This document shows positions 51,180-59,781 of a stretch of 64,000 nt of DNA, one piece after another. Source of the DNA: JAKLIX01 sp964605655 (lineage in GTDB: Bacteria > Bacteroidota > Bacteroidia > Bacteroidales > CAIXZF01); contig CAZSDK010000020.1 in NCBI GenBank assembly GCA_964605655.1, positions 1-64,000 of the forward strand, in the 5' to 3' direction. The notes under the pieces were generated by a model. It made no database searches. It saw only the letters and a list, made by a program, of their open reading frames with translations, and was not told the origin of the DNA. Position 1 is the stretch's first letter, and each line of letters begins with the position of its first letter. A program made the position numbers and the translations under genes.

Positions 51180-53117
51180 CTATTTATAATTTCTTTGTTT
51201 CACCTCGATAAATTCATAATCGAGGGATTCTTTATGGAGAAGGTGTTGGTCGCTGCCCTGGTATTCCCAGGCTGCGACATATTTGAAATCCTCGTCGTTT
51301 CTGAGGGCTTCACCGTCAGGGGTCTGGTACTCCTCCCTGAAATGTCCGCCGCAGCTTTCTTTACGATTGAGGGCATCCATGGCTATCAGCTCGCCCAGTT
51401 CCAGGAAGTCGGCCACCCTGCATGCCTTCTCCAGCTCGGTGTTCAGGCTGTCAGGCGTGCCGGGGATAAACACATCTTTCCAGAATTCCTCCCTGAGTTC
51501 CCTGATCAGGGTGATGCCTTTCTTCAGTCCTGTTTCATTTCTTCCCATACCAACATATTCCCACATGATCTTGCCAAGTTTCTTGTGGAAATGGTCGACA
51601 GAGTTCTTTCCTTTCACATTCATGAGCTTCTGGATGTGTTCGGCCACGTCTTTTTCCGTCTGTTCGAACTCGGGCAGGTCGGTTTTCATCCGGGGCACTT
51701 TGATCTGGTCGGAGAGATAATTTTGGATCGTGAAGGGGATGACAAAAAATCCGTCGGCCAGTCCCTGCATCAGGGCGGAAGCGCCGAGCCTGTTGGCACC
51801 GTGATCGCTGAAGTTGGCTTCTCCCAGCACAAACAGGCCAGGGATGGTCGTCTGCAGCTCATAGTCCACCCAGATGCCGCCCATAGTGTAATGCACGGCA
51901 GGGTAAATCATCATCGGGGTCTCATAAGGGTTCTCGTCGACGATCTTCTCATACATCTGGAAAAGGTTGCCATAACGTTCCTCGATCACATTCTTTCCTA
52001 AACGGGCAATGGATTCCGAGAAGTCGAGGAAGACGGCCAGACCGGTTTCCCCAACGCCAAAGCCGGCGTCGCATCTTTCTTTGGCGGCCCTGGAGGCCAC
52101 ATCCCTGGGGACGAGGTTCCCAAAGGCAGGATAACGGCGTTCCAGGTAGTAATCACGATCTTCTTCTTTTATCTGGTTCGGTCTGAGCTTACCATGACGG
52201 AGAGCCTCGGCGTCGGCCAGGTTTTTGGGGACCCAGATACGGCCGTCGTTGCGGAGGCTCTCGCTCATCAGGGTGAGTTTAGACTGGTAGTCACCATGTA
52301 CAGGGATGCAGGTGGGATGGATCTGGGTGAAACAGGGATTTCCGAAGAAAGCACCTTTTTTATAGGCCTGCCAGATCGCACTTGCGTTCGATCCCATCGC
52401 GTTGGTGGACAGGAAAAACACATTCCCGTAGCCTCCGGTGGCCAATACCACGGCATGGGCAAAATGCCGCTCCAGCTTCCCGGTGACCAGGTTACGGGTG
52501 ATGATTCCCCTGGCCTTACCGTCGACCACCACCAGGTCCTGCATCTCCTGGCGATAGTACAGTTTTACCGTACCCTTCTTGATCTGGCGGCTCAGTGATC
52601 CGTAGGCACCCAGCAGCAACTGCTGTCCTGTCTGCCCCCTGGCATAAAAGGTACGGGAGACCTGAGCCCCTCCGAAGGAACGGTTATCGAGTAATCCGCC
52701 GTAGTCACGGGCAAAAGGCACACCCTGGGCCACACAATGGTCGATGATCAGGTTGCTGACCTCGGCCAGACGGTAGACATTGGCTTCCCTGGCCCGGTAA
52801 TCGCCTCCTTTTATGGTGTCATAAAAGAGACGGTAAATGCTGTCCCCGTCATTCTGGTAGTTCTTGGCTGCATTGATCCCCCCCTGGGCAGCGATGCTGT
52901 GTGCCCGCCGCGGACTGTCCTGATAGCAGAAGTTCTTGACATTGAATCCAAGCTCACCCAGACTGGCTGCCGCTCCTGCACCGGCAAGACCGGTGCCGAC
53001 AACGATAATATCCAGCTTTCTTTTGTTAGATGGGTTGACCAGGTTCTGGTGGGATTTAAAATACGACCACTTCTGTTCCAGTGGCCCTGCAGGAATCTTC
53101 GGATCTAAACGCGACAT
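51180..53117 (-). CDS. sdhA: Succinate dehydrogenase/fumarate reductase flavoprotein subunit
   Basis: 645-residue FAD subunit that oxidises succinate or reduces fumarate at the membrane face. The dinucleotide loop VVGTGLAGAGAAASLGELG is at about 40-58; SIAAQGGINAAKNYQNDGDS holds the His that links FAD; the active-site region RLGASALMQGLADGFF is near 440. It is the first gene of an sdhA-sdhB pair. A cytochrome b subunit gene, expected just upstream, is missing: the next 1.2 kb are repeats. Confidence 0.95.
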   Translation of the reverse strand: MSRLDPKIPAGPLEQKWSYFKSHQNLVNPSNKRKLDIIVVGTGLAGAGAAASLGELGFNVKNFCYQDSPRRAHSIAAQGGINAAKNYQNDGDSIYRLFYDTIKGGDYRAREANVYRLAEVSNLIIDHCVAQGVPFARDYGGLLDNRSFGGAQVSRTFYARGQTGQQLLLGAYGSLSRQIKKGTVKLYYRQEMQDLVVVDGKARGIITRNLVTGKLERHFAHAVVLATGGYGNVFFLSTNAMGSNASAIWQAYKKGAFFGNPCFTQIHPTCIPVHGDYQSKLTLMSESLRNDGRIWVPKNLADAEALRHGKLRPNQIKEEDRDYYLERRYPAFGNLVPRDVASRAAKERCDAGFGVGETGLAVFLDFSESIARLGKNVIEERYGNLFQMYEKIVDENPYETPMMIYPAVHYTMGGIWVDYELQTTIPGLFVLGEANFSDHGANRLGASALMQGLADGFFVIPFTIQNYLSDQIKVPRMKTDLPEFEQTEKDVAEHIQKLMNVKGKNSVDHFHKKLGKIMWEYVGMGRNETGLKKGITLIRELREEFWKDVFIPGTPDSLNTELEKACRVADFLELGELIAMDALNRKESCGGHFREEYQTPDGEALRNDEDFKYVAAWEYQGSDQHLLHKESLDYEFIEVKQRNYK

Positions 53118-54019
53118 AGATTTGGTATAAAGACTTTAGTACCCTCAAAAATAAATATTAATCATGTTGACCGGATGGGTTTCCATCCAGAAATTGCATG
53201 AGGACAGGCTTAAATAGAATAGGTATAAATAATGGTCTGGGCAGCGAGGTGAAATCAGCAGGATGAAAACGGTTAGTCGGGATGCGGGATGCGGGATGCG
53301 GATGCGGGATGCGGGATGCGGGATAGTTCCAGTGGGCAGTCAGCAGTCAGCAGTCGGTGGGCAGTGAAGTCCATGTCGTTATATTTCAAGGTTATACATT
53401 ATCAATTATCAACTATTAATTATCAACTTTTACCTCGTAGAGGTTATCTACCTGTAGCAAAGAGTCAGCCGGTTGAATATTTCCCCTCCCCGTTATCATC
53501 CCAATCGAAGAAACAACCTTTGTGGGGAGGGGCGAGAGGAGGGTAAGACTGGAATTCTAATATTCACTAAATCAGTGAGATGAATTCTGTTAGATGAAAG
53601 CTGGCAGTATAAGCAGTTGGCAACCGGGAAACGGGATTCGGGATACGGGATGGCAATTCATTCTTGCATTCTCCCTTCTTGCCATCTTGCCTTATCGAAC
53701 ATCCCTCTGCGACCCGGCGTCTCTGCGGTGAAAAGGACGATAATTAGTGGTTCCTCAACATTCATGGGTTTCATAGAAGTATTTTTTTACCGCAGAGAAA
53801 CAGAGACGCAGAGTTTTTCTGCATCTGTCTTGATAAAAATATCGTTTCTCAGTCTTCTTTTCACCACTTGAGGCACTTAAGGTGTTGTGAATGTGAATCT
53901 TATTGTGGGAGTCAATCACTAACAGCTGCTTTACAATCATTGCACTGACCACTAACCTGGCAACCTTTGAGGGAGCTCTCATTAAGGGATTGAGGCTCCG
54001 GCGGTGAAAAGCGCACAAG

Positions 54020-54110
54020 GCATCCCCGGGGATGCTTGGTGGCCAGTACCACCCAACGGTTGTCCTTTTGGAGTTTTATCTCGAAGTCTGTCTTGAACTC
54101 CTCTATTTTC
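54020..54110 (-). pseudogene. Probable remnant of an IS transposase N-terminus
   Basis: On minus, a short frame reads FKTDFEIKLQKDNRWVVLA, resembling the N-terminal start of IS5/IS1182-type transposases (typically ...FEIxLxxxNRWVxLA..IPW). The similarity stops at a 16-bp palindrome GCATCCCCGGGGATGC (54020-54035), and no further transposase follows. Called from memory of the family pattern, hence modest confidence. Confidence 0.45.
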
Positions 54111-54310
54111 AGCTGGTTTTGTAGGTTATATCTTATCCTAAGTGCACGGGTTATTGCATATAAATTACGAATTATATGCAAGTATTTTTAAATATACTCG
54201 CTATATGTTATTAATAATCAGATTTATATGAATCTTTACTGTGCCCTATTTAGACTATTTATTAATTACTGTAATCAAAAAGTTTTAGCTGATAAAATTT
54301 ACTATTGTTA

Positions 54311-54318
54311 TAAATTTG
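54311..54318 (+). promoter_or_regulatory. Possible -7 box (TAAATTTG) for the AT-rich T9SS cargo gene
   Basis: TAAATTTG matches TAnnTTTG and lies 22 nt before the ATG at 54341, but the surrounding DNA is so AT-rich that chance occurrence is likely. Confidence 0.35.
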
Positions 54319-54340
54319 TTTATTAAAGTCAGACCTTCTA

Positions 54341-55921
54341 ATGACTCTTATCAAATTGCAAATGAGTTATCCTGAGGCAAATACCAGTAAACATATAAAG
54401 AGTATTATATTTATATTTGTATTTTCATCTTTGTTAATGATAGCATCTGGTCAAAATAGTCCCGATGCCAAGAGAGATTATGTCTGGGTGTTTGGGAATA
54501 ATTATTATGCTCCTTGCAATACTGAATATAAACTTGATTTCAATAATTATCCTGATATTGTTTCCGGATTCACACACACTATTCATCTTGATCTGAATAA
54601 TGCTTCTATTTGCGATACGAATGGTTCTTTACTTTTTTTTACCAATGGACAGGAGGTCGTCGACAGGTTAGGGAATATCATGCCTAATGGTGATTCACTT
54701 ACCTATACAGACTTTTATCAGTATCTTAATCAGTTCAATTTAGGGCCCTGGTGGCCACAGTCAGTACTTATTCTTCCAAATCCGGTCTTTAATAACATAT
54801 ACTATATCTTACATCTTCGTATTGAGTGGCTTAATGGAATCACCGGGGAAGGGCCTGTGGCAACCGGACTTATGATGAGTACTGTTGATATGACCCTTCA
54901 TGACGGTTTTGGAGATGTCATCAGCAAAAACCAGTTACTCATCGATGACACCTTATTTAATGGAATGAACGCCACAAGACATGGAAATGGCAGGGACTGG
55001 TGGATTATTGCCCCAACCAGAACAACAGGGATTTGTTATAAGTTACTTTTGGATCCCGAAGGAGTACACATCATTGAATCTCCACCAAACAATAATTTCA
55101 ATAATACAGTCTACACGCCATATACTGTGATGTCGCCGGATGGGAGCAAGTTCATTTATACCGGACATGGTTCAAATCATCCTGTTTACTGCTATAGTTT
55201 CGACCGTTGTCTTGGTACGATGAATGAAATTGAAAATTTCACTGTTCCGGATGATTATTTTGGATATAGCGTATCCGTCTCTTCAAATTCTCAATATCTA
55301 TATTTAATAAGTGAAATGCATATTTATCAATTTGATCTTACGGTTTCTCCCATTGCAAGCAGTAAAATACTTGTAGCTGTTTATGATGGATATAGCCCTA
55401 CCTATAATCCTCCTGCTTTTAGTTTTTCACAATTAGGCCCGGATAATAAAATTTATATAGGTGCTGGCAATTCCACTTTTATTCATGTTATTGAGAATCC
55501 TGATTTAGAAGGAATGAACTGTAATGTTGTACAACGAGCTCTCACTATGCCAGGTTGCAGTCTTTACGGCTCTATGCCAAAACTGCCTAACTTTCGGCTT
55601 GGGAGTTTGGTAGGATCCGACTGTGATAGTTTAATTACTAGTGCAATAGAAACCTCAAAAAGTTCCGCAGGTAAAATAACCTTCGCCCCCAATCCGGCAA
55701 ACGACTATATCCGCTTTGATTTCAGTGAATTAACCACGAATCATCCTATGCAGTTTTTCATTAGTGACGACCTTGGAAGAGAGATGGATATGTTGAATAT
55801 TGCACCATTCCAGGGTTTTTTCAACTACGATGTTAGAAAGTTAGCTGATGGATTATACATTGGTTTATTGAAAAACCAGAATGGAATGTTAGGAAAGGTC
55901 AAGTTCATAGTGAATAAATAG
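54341..55921 (+). CDS. Secreted beta-propeller-like protein with T9SS sorting domain
   Basis: 526 residues from the ATG at 54341 (or 54362). The signal peptide (IIFIFVFSSLLMIASGQ) is followed by a Trp/Asn-rich N-terminal segment (WVFGNNYYAPCNTEYKLDFN...DTNGSLLFFTNGQEVVD) typical of a Bacteroidota propeller family that often carries gliding-associated or sorting C-termini. YTVMSPDGSKFIYTG and QLGPDNKIYIG mark propeller blades. The C-terminal 85 residues (FAPNPANDYIRFDFSE) are a T9SS type A sorting domain. The gene is much more AT-rich than its neighbours, suggesting acquisition. Function unknown. Confidence 0.85.
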   Translation: MTLIKLQMSYPEANTSKHIKSIIFIFVFSSLLMIASGQNSPDAKRDYVWVFGNNYYAPCNTEYKLDFNNYPDIVSGFTHTIHLDLNNASICDTNGSLLFFTNGQEVVDRLGNIMPNGDSLTYTDFYQYLNQFNLGPWWPQSVLILPNPVFNNIYYILHLRIEWLNGITGEGPVATGLMMSTVDMTLHDGFGDVISKNQLLIDDTLFNGMNATRHGNGRDWWIIAPTRTTGICYKLLLDPEGVHIIESPPNNNFNNTVYTPYTVMSPDGSKFIYTGHGSNHPVYCYSFDRCLGTMNEIENFTVPDDYFGYSVSVSSNSQYLYLISEMHIYQFDLTVSPIASSKILVAVYDGYSPTYNPPAFSFSQLGPDNKIYIGAGNSTFIHVIENPDLEGMNCNVVQRALTMPGCSLYGSMPKLPNFRLGSLVGSDCDSLITSAIETSKSSAGKITFAPNPANDYIRFDFSELTTNHPMQFFISDDLGREMDMLNIAPFQGFFNYDVRKLADGLYIGLLKNQNGMLGKVKFIVNK

Positions 55922-56012
55922 GGTTTGGCGAAAAGACAATAATATCGCTTGAGATCGTAAATTCTGCAATCTGATTTCTGACTTCGGGCATTCGTATTGT
56001 TGGATGCCGGCC

Positions 56013-56531
56013 TTAGCTGTCAGGTTTTTCATTTCGCAGGGAATCCATGACCGCGTGTATGATCTCTGCCACATGCCGGTCGGAATCCTTTTCAAAATGG
56101 AGCAGCTGATAGACCCTGAAACTTTTTAACTTCATGATATTCCTGGTAATGTCGAGGACATATTTATGCAGGAACGGCAGGATGCCACCTGCCTGGTGGT
56201 ATTGCTGGGAATGAGTCAGTTCGTGGATCAGCCATTTGATGTCTACTTCCCTGCCCAGGTCGACAGGCTTCGGGAAAAATACCTGTCGTCCAAAGGTTAT
56301 CGCCAGGCGCTTTCCGGTCTTTTTCACCGCCGAATACCTGACCTTTCCAAGGTCGAAACTAAAGTACGGTTGTAAGGCTTTTTGGAGGGGCACTGGCAGT
56401 CTGTGCCACCTTCCGCCGGACTTCACCCACAGCAAAATGTAATAAGCGAATAAAAAAGGGAGAATCAGCAGGTCCAAAATTACAGACAGTACTGCCATTA
56501 CGCATTTCTTTAAGAACTTAACGAATCCCAT
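56013..56531 (-). CDS. HELTH-motif membrane-anchored protein (DUF4157-like)
   Basis: 172 residues. An N-terminal hydrophobic segment (about 9-36) suggests a membrane anchor, followed by a compact domain with WLIHELTHSQQYHQAGG near residues 100-116. HELTH fits the HExxH zinc-metallopeptidase signature; a similar motif marks DUF4157 proteins. No clear third zinc ligand was identified. It has no operon partner: the T9SS cargo gene converges on it and the photolyase gene lies upstream after 73 nt. Protease activity is not established. Confidence 0.65.
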   Translation of the reverse strand: MGFVKFLKKCVMAVLSVILDLLILPFLFAYYILLWVKSGGRWHRLPVPLQKALQPYFSFDLGKVRYSAVKKTGKRLAITFGRQVFFPKPVDLGREVDIKWLIHELTHSQQYHQAGGILPFLHKYVLDITRNIMKLKSFRVYQLLHFEKDSDRHVAEIIHAVMDSLRNEKPDS

Positions 56532-56604
56532 CTTTGGCCGGTTTGCAACAACAAGTTATTGTAACTCAATCGGTATTTACAGAACGAAGATAATGAAATT
56601 TCCT

Positions 56605-57927
56605 TTAAAAGGAAAGTGCCGACCGGTAAACCCTGACCGCTCTCTTCCTGGCCTCTTCATGATCTACAACAGGTGCCGGATCTTCATCAGCAGCCTCCTG
56701 GATCCAATGAGTTATGTACTTCTTATCAGGATCAAACTTCCTGGCCTGCTCGTGAGGGTTGAACACCCTGAAATACGGGGCTGCATCGCATCCGCACCCT
56801 GCTGCCCACTGCCAGTTGCCGTTGTTCGACGAAAGCTCATAATCGAACAGCTTCCGGGCAAAATAGGCTTCTCCCCACCTCCAGTCAATGAGCAGATGTT
56901 TGGTCAGAAAGCTGGCTGTCACCATACGCACCCTGTTGTGCATGAACCCCGTCTCATTCAGCTCTCTCATGCCGGCATCCACCAGCGGGTAACCGGTCCT
57001 GCCTTCACACCAGGCATGAAACATGCCTTCGTCGTTGATCCAGGGAATACGGTCATACCTGGTTTTGAAGGAGTGCTTTTCCACGTCGGGAAAATGAAAG
57101 AGGATCATCATGAAGAACTCCCTCCAGATAAGCTCCTGCAGCCAGGTCTCATTCAGTTCCCTTCCCAGCCGCACCATCTCCCTGATGCTCACCGTACCAA
57201 AACGTAAAGGCACACCCATCCGGCTGGTGTTTTGTGAAGGCAGGTTGCGGACCAGGTGATAAGAAGTGAGGACGGACACTTCAGGACGTTCAGGGGGGAT
57301 CTCAATGGGAAAACTCTCAAAACCAATTTCCTCAAGGGAAGGCATGGGTTCTTCCTCCATCTGGTGAAGCCTCTCAAGCAGAGATTCACCCGGATAGGTC
57401 TTCAGACTGGTGGTTTCAAGCTTTTGTCTCCATTTTTTTGAATAGGGAGTAAAGACGGTGTAAGGAGACCCGTCTTCTTTCACCACATCCGACTTTTCAA
57501 AGATCACTTGGTCGCCAAATGATAAAAAAGATATTCCTTTTGAATGAAGGAAATCTTTGATTTTCAAGTCTCTGTCAACAGCATACGGTTCATAGTCGTG
57601 GTTGGTATAAACCGCTTTGATATGAAACCGTTCAGTGATCTTTCTGAATGCTTCCAAAGGATCATCTTTCATGACGAGGAGCGTGGAGCCACTGGCTGCA
57701 AATGCTCTGTGCAGTTTTTCAAGGACCTGATGGATAAAGACCATCCTCCGGTCTTTTTTATACTGAAGTTTTCCGAGGATGCAGGTGTCGAAAATGAAGA
57801 CCGGCAACACCGGTAACCCGCTTTTTAATGCCTCGTAAAGCCCGTGGTTGTCATGGAGCCTCAAGTCTCTGCGAAACCAGAAAAGGACCAGTTCGACCGT
57901 GTCAGATGCGGGTTTACCGGATTCCAT
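56605..57927 (-). CDS. phrB: Deoxyribodipyrimidine photolyase (cryptochrome/photolyase family)
   Basis: 440-residue FAD enzyme that repairs UV-made cyclobutane dimers with blue light. The N-terminal photolyase domain starts LVLFWFRRDLRLHDNHGL; the C-terminal FAD domain carries WLQELIWREFFMMILFHFP, TGYPLVDAGMRELNETGFMHNR and the signature NNGNWQWAAGCGCDAAPYF. Length is at the short end of class I CPD photolyases. Its presence suits an organism exposed to light. The start ATG at 57927 is fixed by the conserved N-terminus, although the first 10 residues are extra. Confidence 0.94.
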   Translation of the reverse strand: MESGKPASDTVELVLFWFRRDLRLHDNHGLYEALKSGLPVLPVFIFDTCILGKLQYKKDRRMVFIHQVLEKLHRAFAASGSTLLVMKDDPLEAFRKITERFHIKAVYTNHDYEPYAVDRDLKIKDFLHSKGISFLSFGDQVIFEKSDVVKEDGSPYTVFTPYSKKWRQKLETTSLKTYPGESLLERLHQMEEEPMPSLEEIGFESFPIEIPPERPEVSVLTSYHLVRNLPSQNTSRMGVPLRFGTVSIREMVRLGRELNETWLQELIWREFFMMILFHFPDVEKHSFKTRYDRIPWINDEGMFHAWCEGRTGYPLVDAGMRELNETGFMHNRVRMVTASFLTKHLLIDWRWGEAYFARKLFDYELSSNNGNWQWAAGCGCDAAPYFRVFNPHEQARKFDPDKKYITHWIQEAADEDPAPVVDHEEARKRAVRVYRSALSF

Positions 57928-58060
57928 TTTTCTTCCCTCCGGCAGCAGAATTCTTTGACGGATGAATAACCATGTAAATCATATCGATCGTTAATTTGCA
58001 GTATTTTCGTTCATTCATGCAAAGTTACAAATCAGACAGCTTTCACCTAAATTTCCACTT

Positions 58061-58903
58061 ATGTCAGATGGTGTATCAGACTTTTATGAGGATATTTCCT
58101 TTTTCGATGAGCTTCCCTTCTGGTCAGCTCCTTTCGGGATTGAATTGCTGAAACATTTGAAATTCAGGAAGTTTATTCAGGTCCTTGACATCGGTCCCGG
58201 TACCGGATTTCCCCTGCTGGAAGCAGCGCAACGGCTGGGCCCCACCTGCACGGTTTTCGGACTGGAGCCCTGGCAGGAGGCCAGGACCAGGATGCTCGAC
58301 AAGATCAGGAATTACCGGATTAAGAATGTGGTTGTAATGAACGGGGAAGCAGAAGACATGCCATTTGAGGATGGTACCTTCAGTTGCATTCTGTCCAACA
58401 ACGGCCTGAACAATGTGAAGGACATCGATCAGGTGTTGAGGGAGTGTTACCGGGTTACCAGACCGGGAGCCCAGTTGCTCTTTACCTGCAACCTGCCCGG
58501 GACCATGGCAGAATTCTACCAGGTCCTGGAGGATGTCTTAAGCCGGCACCAGGGTATGGTGGGTAATGGCGGGGTGGAGGATATTAAAAGGAAGATACAG
58601 ACCCATATTCGGGAAAAAAGAAAAGAAGCCGGAGAATGGGCATCCCTGGTGGAAAAGCACGGGTTCCGGGTGGAGGATATCCGGGAAGAGGCCTTCAGTT
58701 ATGGTTTTGCTGACGGGACCAGTCTTTTAAATTATCATTTTATCCGCCTGGCCTTTTTCCCCTCCTGGCAGGAATTAATCCCGGAAGCATACAGAGTGGA
58801 GGTTTTCAGCGAAGTGGAAAAACAACTCAATGATACGGCCGCAGAAAAGGGGGCAGTGTCACTGACGGTTCCTTTTGCCTGCTATGATTGCAGCAGGAAA
58901 TGA
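58061..58903 (+). CDS. Class I SAM-dependent methyltransferase
   Basis: 280 residues with the Rossmann SAM-binding motif VLDIGPGTGFPLLEAAQRLG near 43-62, the acidic motif II region FGLEPWQEAR, and ILSNNGLNNVKDIDQVLREC (motif III/IV) near 105-125. The type 11/UbiE-like layout is clear; the substrate is not. The C-terminal 120 residues are helical and unlike ubiquinone methyltransferases. It is alone, between the photolyase and a DUF2461 gene. Confidence 0.85.
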   Translation: MSDGVSDFYEDISFFDELPFWSAPFGIELLKHLKFRKFIQVLDIGPGTGFPLLEAAQRLGPTCTVFGLEPWQEARTRMLDKIRNYRIKNVVVMNGEAEDMPFEDGTFSCILSNNGLNNVKDIDQVLRECYRVTRPGAQLLFTCNLPGTMAEFYQVLEDVLSRHQGMVGNGGVEDIKRKIQTHIREKRKEAGEWASLVEKHGFRVEDIREEAFSYGFADGTSLLNYHFIRLAFFPSWQELIPEAYRVEVFSEVEKQLNDTAAEKGAVSLTVPFACYDCSRK

Positions 58904-58935
58904 TCCTTTCAACAATACTTCCGGATTGTCTTTAA

Positions 58936-59610
58936 TTACGATTGAGGAATTTCCAGGGCACGGTTAATAAACCTGACCAGCGGATGCATGGCTTGGTAAA
59001 CTTCAATGAAATATTCTTTGATTTTACTGTCGGCCAGGGATGGGTCGGTAAAATACTCACCTACAATGTAGTGTTTAAACTTCAGCAGGTTAATATCCGG
59101 CCATGATGGATCATACCCTTGCGGTGCTTTTTTCAGCTCATCACCCACCAGGTCGAGTTCCTTAAAATGACTGACAAAGGATTTGGCTTTGAGGATCTTT
59201 TTAAACTCATCCACATGATAATAAATCTCCTCCCGCACCATCTTCAGCTTGTCGGAAGGCGGCATGTAAAGCCCACCTCCTGCAAATGATTTTCCTCCTG
59301 GTTCCAGGTGGAGGTAATAACCGGCAAATGTGCTTTTTCTTCCGCCACGGGCGATGAAAGTACCCATGTTGGTCTTGTAAGGGGTTTTATCATTTGAAAA
59401 CCTTGTATCCCTAAAGATCCTGAATACACAGTCCTTCGATTTGGGTGATCCAATGGTGGTATCGAAGCTCCTGACCCCGGTGATCAGCGAGTCAGTGAGG
59501 GCTTCCAGCATTTTTCGGTTCGATTCGTACCAGGTCCGGTTCCGGTCGAACCATTCCCGGTTGTTGTTGCTGCTGAGCTGGGTAAGAAATTGGATGGGAT
59601 CTGATAACAT
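58936..59610 (-). CDS. DUF2461 (TIGR02453) family protein
   Basis: 224-residue cytoplasmic protein of the DUF2461 family, recognised by FLTQLSSNNNREWFDRNR at the N-terminus, FRIFRDTRFSNDKTPYKTN near 70 and GGKSFAGGGLYMPPSDKL near 108. No function is known for the family. It converges with the methyltransferase gene and is divergent from the GDPD-LysM gene. Confidence 0.88.
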   Translation of the reverse strand: MLSDPIQFLTQLSSNNNREWFDRNRTWYESNRKMLEALTDSLITGVRSFDTTIGSPKSKDCVFRIFRDTRFSNDKTPYKTNMGTFIARGGRKSTFAGYYLHLEPGGKSFAGGGLYMPPSDKLKMVREEIYYHVDEFKKILKAKSFVSHFKELDLVGDELKKAPQGYDPSWPDINLLKFKHYIVGEYFTDPSLADSKIKEYFIEVYQAMHPLVRFINRALEIPQS

Positions 59611-59657
59611 GGGCTTGAATTTGGTTTGATCCCAAAAATACGAAATACACCGACATC

Positions 59658-59686
59658 TTGAGATTTCTATAATATTACTACCTTTG
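59658..59686 (+). promoter_or_regulatory. Promoter for the GDPD-LysM gene (TTG-N18-TACCTTTG)
   Basis: TTG at 59658-59660 and TACCTTTG at 59679-59686 with 18 nt between them give the best -33/-7 pair in the 59-61 kb stretch, about 95 nt upstream of the start at 59782. Confidence 0.6.
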
Positions 59687-59781
59687 CAGCAAATCCTGTC
59701 ATATAATTTAGATTCATTCTAAACGTTATCAGAAGTCTGATGAGGTTTGGTGAAGAATTATGAATAAAATTTTGGAAGTTC

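Larger units (their letters stand above)
53118..54340. repeat. Repeat-rich intergenic region upstream of sdhA
   Basis: 1.2 kb without a confident gene. It contains GATGCGG heptamers (53279-53326), CAGTCAGCAGTC-type units (53330-53372), TATCAATTATCAACTATTAA motifs (53399-53430) and an inverted repeat CCCCTCCCC/GGGGAGGGG (53483-53491, 53524-53532). A CTTGCC-rich block ending CGTCTCTGCGG (53659-53728) and an ACAGAGACGCAGAG block (53791-53804) follow. A putative transposase scrap and very AT-rich DNA to 54340 make up the rest. Confidence 0.85.

Noticed and set aside
53755..54018. 87-residue frame in the repeat region
   Set aside because: Crosses the AGAGACGCAGAG-type repeats and has no coding features.
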